64,000 nt of DNA from Bacilli bacterium. Its GTDB lineage: Bacteria; Bacillota_I; Bacilli_A; RF39; UBA660. How positions within the stretch are numbered: position 1 is the stretch's first letter; each line of letters opens with the position of its first letter. Below, one piece after another: positions 59,229 to 64,000 of this stretch. The notes under the pieces are model-generated. The model worked only from the letters and a program-made list of their open reading frames with translations, made no database searches and was not told the origin of the DNA. The position numbers and the translations under genes are program-made. The stretch covers positions 124,001 to 188,000 of the forward strand of contig JAFWMN010000008.1 in NCBI GenBank assembly GCA_017513865.1, read 5' to 3'.

Positions 59229-60001
59229 CATATTTTTATTTGTTTAGCCTCTTCTAGATATTTTTTTACTCGTTCATCGGCTTTTTTAATATTTTCGTTT
59301 TTCGAGTAGTCCATGTTTTCATATCTTTCACCTTGAAGGGCTCCGATAAATCCTATCATGTCATCGCTGTTTTTAATTTTACCATTTACATAACATACTG
59401 GAAATATAACACTTTCATTATTTACATTGTTGTAATCTTCTAAGTGATTATCCAACACTTTTAGAGCGAGAACTTGGACTTTAAAGAATTCTATTTGGGT
59501 TTTTTCACTTGTTGCAATATCATCTAAATCTTTATTTGTTAAATTGCTTGTTATATTTATTAGGTCATCTAGGTATGTTGCATAGTAGTATGAAGTTATG
59601 TTTACTTTTTGGCATACTTCATTTCCAGAATATGTTGTTTCTAATATTTCATAGTGCAAATTATCTAAATACTTTCTTTCAACTTTTTGTACCAGTTGTT
59701 CTTGAAGGTTTAGATAATTTTCTAATTTGTATTTTTTTATTTGCTTATCTGTTGGTTTGTTTCTTAGATATGAATTTGGTCCTACAGCGATATGAACATT
59801 TGGAACTTTTTCGCCTACTAATTTTGTAAATTCGTCGTATGTTAAATTTGTATTGGTTAGTGTATCGGTAATTTCTTTTGTTTTTTCTTCTAACTCTTCT
59901 TTTGTATAATTATTACTATTGTTTAATATATGTCTATTTGCAGTTATAAATATTATACATGAAGCTGATAATATCATTAATGTTATATATACTTTTTTCA
60001 T
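59228..60001 (-). CDS. Exported or membrane-anchored protein of unknown function
   Basis: A 257-residue protein with an N-terminal hydrophobic segment (about 4-21, with LSASC, a poor lipobox). The rest is polar, mostly helical and acidic at first (YTKEELEEKTKEITDTL). Two further cysteines (NEVCQKV, FPVCYV) may pair outside the cell. No family recognised. AGAGGTGATAAA precedes the ATG at 60001. It starts 11 bases after the stop of the giant surface protein, so the two are probably co-transcribed and it may assist its secretion or attachment (inference). Confidence 0.7.
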   Translation of the reverse strand: MKKVYITLMILSASCIIFITANRHILNNSNNYTKEELEEKTKEITDTLTNTNLTYDEFTKLVGEKVPNVHIAVGPNSYLRNKPTDKQIKKYKLENYLNLQEQLVQKVERKYLDNLHYEILETTYSGNEVCQKVNITSYYYATYLDDLINITSNLTNKDLDDIATSEKTQIEFFKVQVLALKVLDNHLEDYNNVNNESVIFPVCYVNGKIKNSDDMIGFIGALQGERYENMDYSKNENIKKADERVKKYLEEAKQIKI

Positions 60002-60012
60002 TTTATCACCTC

Positions 60013-63000
60013 TTAACATTGATATTTTGTTTTTGTTGAATTGTTACTTCCATTTACAACTGCATAAACGCAGTAATTTGCTCTATAGAAATCCCATGTG
60101 TTTGTTCCGACAAAGCAAGCATATCCAGCGTTTCCAGACGCAAGGCCACTGTTTCTATATGTTGCACAGTATGATGTTGTACTTGATGAATCTGGAGAAT
60201 AGCACATTTTACCACTAGTTACACTACCATTTGTTACGGTAATATTAAATCTATATCTATATCCATAACCACCAAATGAAGCATTATTGTGTGTACATGT
60301 TTGCGTATCTTGAGTTGTTTTACTAGAAGTTATTGTTATTGTGGTTGTTGTATTAAAGATACACTGTGTATTTATATTTGATTGACCATTGTTGTTACAA
60401 TATTGGCTTCCTGATGTATTTACATTGTATGTTGCACCAGATGTTTTATATATAGCTCCGTAGTTAACACCATTATAGGCAGTTCTTGAAACATTATTTG
60501 TAATACTTCCACCACGTAAGTTAAATGTCCCATTATTATTGATATAAATGGCTCCACCATATCTACCTGTATTACTTGTTAGGCTACCACCTGTCATGGT
60601 TAGATCTCCTTCAACGCCTATTCCACCACCATCGTAGTTAGTTGCTGTGTTTCCTGAAATAGTTCCACCTGAGATGGTTAATTCTCCACTATTTGTGGTA
60701 TTTCCTAGAAGTGCTATTCCGCCATAGTATCTATTGGCAACGTTATTACTAATTGTACCTCCTGATATTGTCATATTTGCTGTAGTTTGAATACTCATTC
60801 CACCGCCGTTTCCGGTTGATGATTCAGTACCATTGGCGTGATTTGCAGTTATTGTTCCGTTTGTCATTGTGCCTGTTACATTCGTTCCTAAGTGAACTCC
60901 TCCACCCATTCCGGTACTAACTGTATTATTTGAAATAGTTCCGCCATTAATATTTATATTAGCTGCTGCGGTTGAATCAATTCCACCGCCATAAGCAACT
61001 GTGGTATTTTCAGTTATTGTTCCTTTATTTACGGTGAGAGTTCCACCATGCATATTAATACCGCCACCACCAGTATCTGATCCTGCGGTGGTATTGTTTT
61101 GTATTATTCCTCCGTTGGTGGTTCCGTTCAAGGTAACCGTTCCGCCGTTACTATATATACCACCACCACTTCCAGCTGAAGCACCATTATAACTTATATT
61201 GCTTCCTTCGTTAATGTTTACGGTTCCTCCATTATTATATATACCGCCACCATTAGCAGCACTATTTTCGTATATTATGCCACTAGTATTAAATGTTCCA
61301 GTTGAAGCAATGTATACTCCCCCACCATTACCACTGTTGGTACCACTTTCCGTTATTTGACTGCCAACATTTTGAGTTACGGTTGAATTTGTTCCAATAT
61401 ATATTGCTCCTCCATTTATACCAGTTCGAGAAAGACATTGTTCTATTTTCCCATTTAATGTTACACTTGAACCATTATTTACGTATAGACCTCTAGCACT
61501 GTTTAATTCTAAAGAGGAATTACTATTTATAGTTGATGATGCTCCATTAGTTACTGATAATAGTGGGCCGTCTGTAAGGGTTAAGTAGTTTGAAAGATTT
61601 CCGTCTAGTTTTGTCCCGTTTAAGGTTAAACTTCCACTTGCAATTGCAATAACTGGAGTTACATTTGAATTTGCCCTTTTTATAACTTTTCCTCCATCAA
61701 TTGTGATGCTTTTACTACTGTTCATTGTTATATTGTTTACAACATCAATATTAGTTAGTAAATGAATTGTTGCCGCTCTTGAACTTGAAGCTGAATCATA
61801 GGCTTTTCCGATAGTTGCATATGGTTTAGCCTGAGTTCCATAGCCTGTTGTATCATTTCCTGAACTAGATACATATAAATCTACTTTCTTTAAGTTATAT
61901 GTACTTGTTATTGTGTTACCTTCTATGGTTACTTTCGCATCTACTATTCCATCTGTTGCAAAAGGTAGGGTTTCATTTCCGGTTACGGTTATTTCTTGCC
62001 CACCATCTATTTGATATTTACATGAATATGGGCTTGAACATCCTGATGGATAAGTTATTATTACTTCTCCTGATACATTTTCACTAAATGTTGGGGCTGA
62101 TACATTTTCTGTTGTTATTCCTAGTGTTCTTATTACTTGGTTATTATTATTATCGGTTACTCTTACTTTAACTGTGTACTGAGTATTATATGTTAATCCT
62201 GTAAAAGTATATATATTGTCATCTATATTTGGATTTGTTTGAGTTACCCATGTTGTTCCACCATCTATAGAGTATTCGTAACTTGTTATATTATTGTTTT
62301 GTGAATCTGATACTGTTAGAGTTATTGTTCCTGGTGTTGCAGTATGTGCTACACTTATTCCTGCTTCTAATTTACATGAGGCAAGTTGAGTTACTGAACT
62401 TACTCCACTACCAGTAAACATATTCACTGCTTGAGCTCCAGATGTATCCCATCCACTACCTACATAGATTGCTTGCATATTGGTTGTATTTTGAAACATA
62501 TAATTCATAGCTGTTGCTGCTAATGTATCAAATGTACATAGTTTTAAAGTGGTAAGAGCACTACAATTATAAAACATATTTGTCATGGTTGTTACATTAC
62601 TGGTATCGAAATTGCTTACATTTAAATTGGTTAAACTAGTGCAGTTTTGAAACATGTTATTCATACTTGTTACATTACTAGTATCGAAAGTACTTAAATC
62701 TAAACTAGTTAAACTAGTGCAATTTCTGAACATGTATTGCATACTAAGACTTGTAGCTGTGGCATGCCCCCAGCCGGTTCCAAAGGTTATTCCCGTGAGC
62801 CCACTGCAGCCATCAAACATTTGACTCATATATGATACATTGCTTGTATCAAAATTACTTAAGTTTAAATTGGTTAAACTAGTGCAGTTTTGAAACATGT
62901 TTGCCATACTTGTTACATTACTAGTATCGACATTATTTAAATTATTTAGTGTTGTTAAGCTGGTACAACCAGCAAACATAGAACCCATACCATTGCTTGC

Positions 63001-64000
63001 TGCCGTAGGATGACTCCAACCTGTTCCGAATGTTATGCTTGTTAAATTGCTACAGTTTTGAAACATCCATCGCATGCTTGTTACATTACTAGTATCAAAA
63101 GTACTTACATCTAAACTTGTTAAGCTGCTACAACCATTAAACATACCACTATAAGAATAATCATCTCCCATATTTGTTACATTACTGGTATCTAAATAGT
63201 TTAAATTAGTTAAGGTTATTAAACTACTGCAGTCTTGAAACATAGCTTTCATATTATTACTTGCTGCTGTAGGATGACTCCAGCCCTCCCCAAAAGTTAT
63301 GCTTGTTAAGCCTGTGTTTCCAGCAAACATATAAGACATATTTGTTACTTTGCTTGTATCGAAATTGCTTACATTTAAATTGGTTAAACTGGGACAATTA
63401 TAGAACATATATGTCATATTTGTTACATTACTAGTATTTAAGTAGTTTAAATTGTTTAGCGTTGTTAAGCTACTACAATTTCTAAACATGTATTGCATAT
63501 TATTACTTGTTGCTGTAGGATGACTCCAGCCGGTTCCGAAAGTTATACTTGTTAAACCTGTATTTCCAGCAAACATGTATCCCATATTTGTTACTTTGCT
63601 TGTATCAAATGTACTTAAATTTAAACTGGTAAGGCTAGTACAGCCAGAAAACATGTAGCTCATATTTGTTACTTTGCTAGTATCAAAACTGCTTAAATCT
63701 AAGCTAGTTAGACTAGTACAATTTCTAAACATGTATGACATGCCTGTTGTCCTGGTTGTATCAAAATTATTTCCAAATGTTACACTTGCTAAGTTTGTAT
63801 AGCCATCAAACAAATATCCTAAACCGGTATTGGCTATGACTCCACCATCTCCACCCACATGAATAACATATTTTGTGTTATCATTTGGGTCAGCCGTTGC
63901 CCAAGCCATTACAGCTCCACTATCTGTTACTGCTGATACATCCCAATTGGTTGCTCCATTTGGTATATTTATACTGTCTTCAAATACGATACTTGTTACA
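60013..64000 (-). CDS. Giant BspA/DUF285-type surface protein with beta-helix domain (N-terminus outside window)
   Basis: At least 1328 residues; the frame is open to the right edge, so the start and signal peptide are missing. The visible N-terminal 500 residues are tandem DUF285/BspA-type repeats of about 22-26 residues (pattern M-x-x-MF-x-x-C-x-SLT-x-L-x-L-x-x-FDTS-x-V). Then come two fibronectin-like units (to about 62000), a region with KVDLYVSSSGNDTTGYGTQ and a long right-handed beta-helix with GGGIY/GGAIY repeats (about 61500-60500), as in polymorphic adhesins. The last 80 residues have six or more cysteines and end KYQC, without LPXTG or a membrane anchor. Likely an adhesin. Confidence 0.85.
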   Translation of the reverse strand, partial: VTSIVFEDSINIPNGATNWDVSAVTDSGAVMAWATADPNDNTKYVIHVGGDGGVIANTGLGYLFDGYTNLASVTFGNNFDTTRTTGMSYMFRNCTSLTSLDLSSFDTSKVTNMSYMFSGCTSLTSLNLSTFDTSKVTNMGYMFAGNTGLTSITFGTGWSHPTATSNNMQYMFRNCSSLTTLNNLNYLNTSNVTNMTYMFYNCPSLTNLNVSNFDTSKVTNMSYMFAGNTGLTSITFGEGWSHPTAASNNMKAMFQDCSSLITLTNLNYLDTSNVTNMGDDYSYSGMFNGCSSLTSLDVSTFDTSNVTSMRWMFQNCSNLTSITFGTGWSHPTAASNGMGSMFAGCTSLTTLNNLNNVDTSNVTSMANMFQNCTSLTNLNLSNFDTSNVSYMSQMFDGCSGLTGITFGTGWGHATATSLSMQYMFRNCTSLTSLDLSTFDTSNVTSMNNMFQNCTSLTNLNVSNFDTSNVTTMTNMFYNCSALTTLKLCTFDTLAATAMNYMFQNTTNMQAIYVGSGWDTSGAQAVNMFTGSGVSSVTQLASCKLEAGISVAHTATPGTITLTVSDSQNNNITSYEYSIDGGTTWVTQTNPNIDDNIYTFTGLTYNTQYTVKVRVTDNNNNQVIRTLGITTENVSAPTFSENVSGEVIITYPSGCSSPYSCKYQIDGGQEITVTGNETLPFATDGIVDAKVTIEGNTITSTYNLKKVDLYVSSSGNDTTGYGTQAKPYATIGKAYDSASSSRAATIHLLTNIDVVNNITMNSSKSITIDGGKVIKRANSNVTPVIAIASGSLTLNGTKLDGNLSNYLTLTDGPLLSVTNGASSTINSNSSLELNSARGLYVNNGSSVTLNGKIEQCLSRTGINGGAIYIGTNSTVTQNVGSQITESGTNSGNGGGVYIASTGTFNTSGIIYENSAANGGGIYNNGGTVNINEGSNISYNGASAGSGGGIYSNGGTVTLNGTTNGGIIQNNTTAGSDTGGGGINMHGGTLTVNKGTITENTTVAYGGGIDSTAAANININGGTISNNTVSTGMGGGVHLGTNVTGTMTNGTITANHANGTESSTGNGGGMSIQTTANMTISGGTISNNVANRYYGGIALLGNTTNSGELTISGGTISGNTATNYDGGGIGVEGDLTMTGGSLTSNTGRYGGAIYINNNGTFNLRGGSITNNVSRTAYNGVNYGAIYKTSGATYNVNTSGSQYCNNNGQSNINTQCIFNTTTTITITSSKTTQDTQTCTHNNASFGGYGYRYRFNITVTNGSVTSGKMCYSPDSSSTTSYCATYRNSGLASGNAGYACFVGTNTWDFYRANYCVYAVVNGSNNSTKTKYQC
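62500..63850 (-). repeat. Tandem DNA repeats encoding DUF285 units
   Basis: Within the surface protein gene a unit of about 65-75 bases recurs, for example TTTGTTACTTTGCTTGTATC or TTTGTTACATTACTAGTATC on the + strand (about 62610, 62665, 62905, 63080, 63345, 63420, 63590, 63670). Longer units of about 200 bases that include a GWSHPTA segment also recur (near 63000, 63270 and 63520). Such repeats are prone to recombination and copy-number change. Confidence 0.75.

Noticed and set aside
62500-63850. Regularly spaced repeats as a CRISPR array
   Set aside because: The repeats are in frame, encode DUF285 units and vary like coding repeats; no cas genes are present.
1-64000. tRNA or rRNA genes
   Set aside because: No GC-rich cloverleaf or GTTCRA-type T-loop segments or rRNA-like stretches were noticed in the short intergenic spaces.

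Overview
The window is very AT-rich and reads as a low-GC, anaerobic, probably spore-forming member of the Bacillota. I infer an uncultured gut Bacilli-type lineage. The grounds are the dnaG-rpoD-trmK order, extended Shine-Dalgarno sequences of the AGGAGGTGAT type, near-consensus sigma-A promoters, spoIVB, spoIIM and a YjcZ-like gene, a glycyl radical enzyme, and BspA/DUF285-type surface repeats. TGA is used as a stop (spoIIM, trmK, the gene at 59228), so this is not a Mycoplasma-code genome. I saw no rRNA, tRNA, CRISPR array, insertion sequence or prophage.

Region 1 (1-20.8 kb, + strand) is a cell-surface polysaccharide locus. It holds a TagH/TagG-type ABC exporter pair, a Wzx-type flippase, many glycosyltransferases (DUF616-like, six GT2-type including two large paralogs, one DUF1972/GT4, one other GT-A-like), a DPM-like transferase with its DUF2304 partner, a DUF2142 membrane protein, a membrane acyltransferase, UDP-galactopyranose mutase and an SGNH hydrolase. 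Inside it sits a compact glycyl radical enzyme overlapping its own radical-SAM activase (11.3-14.1 kb). This oxygen-sensitive radical chemistry, surrounded by glycan genes, is the best candidate here for an undescribed system.

Region 2 (20.8-31 kb, mixed strands) carries spoIVB, a 29-residue membrane peptide, spoIIM, mnmA, an HTH regulator with upstream direct repeats, an ArsP_2-type permease, an AlkD-like gene, xerD, rarA, a HAD phosphatase, holA and an unknown 126-residue protein with a perfect promoter.

Region 3 (31-45 kb, mostly - strand) has a heterodimeric ABC exporter with a large inserted domain, a polysaccharide deacetylase, queH, gpmI, a prepilin peptidase with a type II secretion F protein, and the trmK-rpoD-dnaG macromolecular synthesis block.

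Region 4 (45-54.7 kb) has small unknown proteins, a phosphodiesterase-family gene lying between comEC and a decayed copy of the comEC 3' end, comEA, an ftsW-type SEDS gene, a YjcZ-like peptide, def and an ABC-F ATPase with one apparently dead ATP site. Region 5 (54.7-64 kb, - strand) has smc with short arms coupled to a zinc-ribbon protein, then a probable operon of a giant surface protein (running off the right edge), an exported protein and a GH25 lysozyme. Intergenic spaces are short, and many stop codons lie inside the terminator hairpins.
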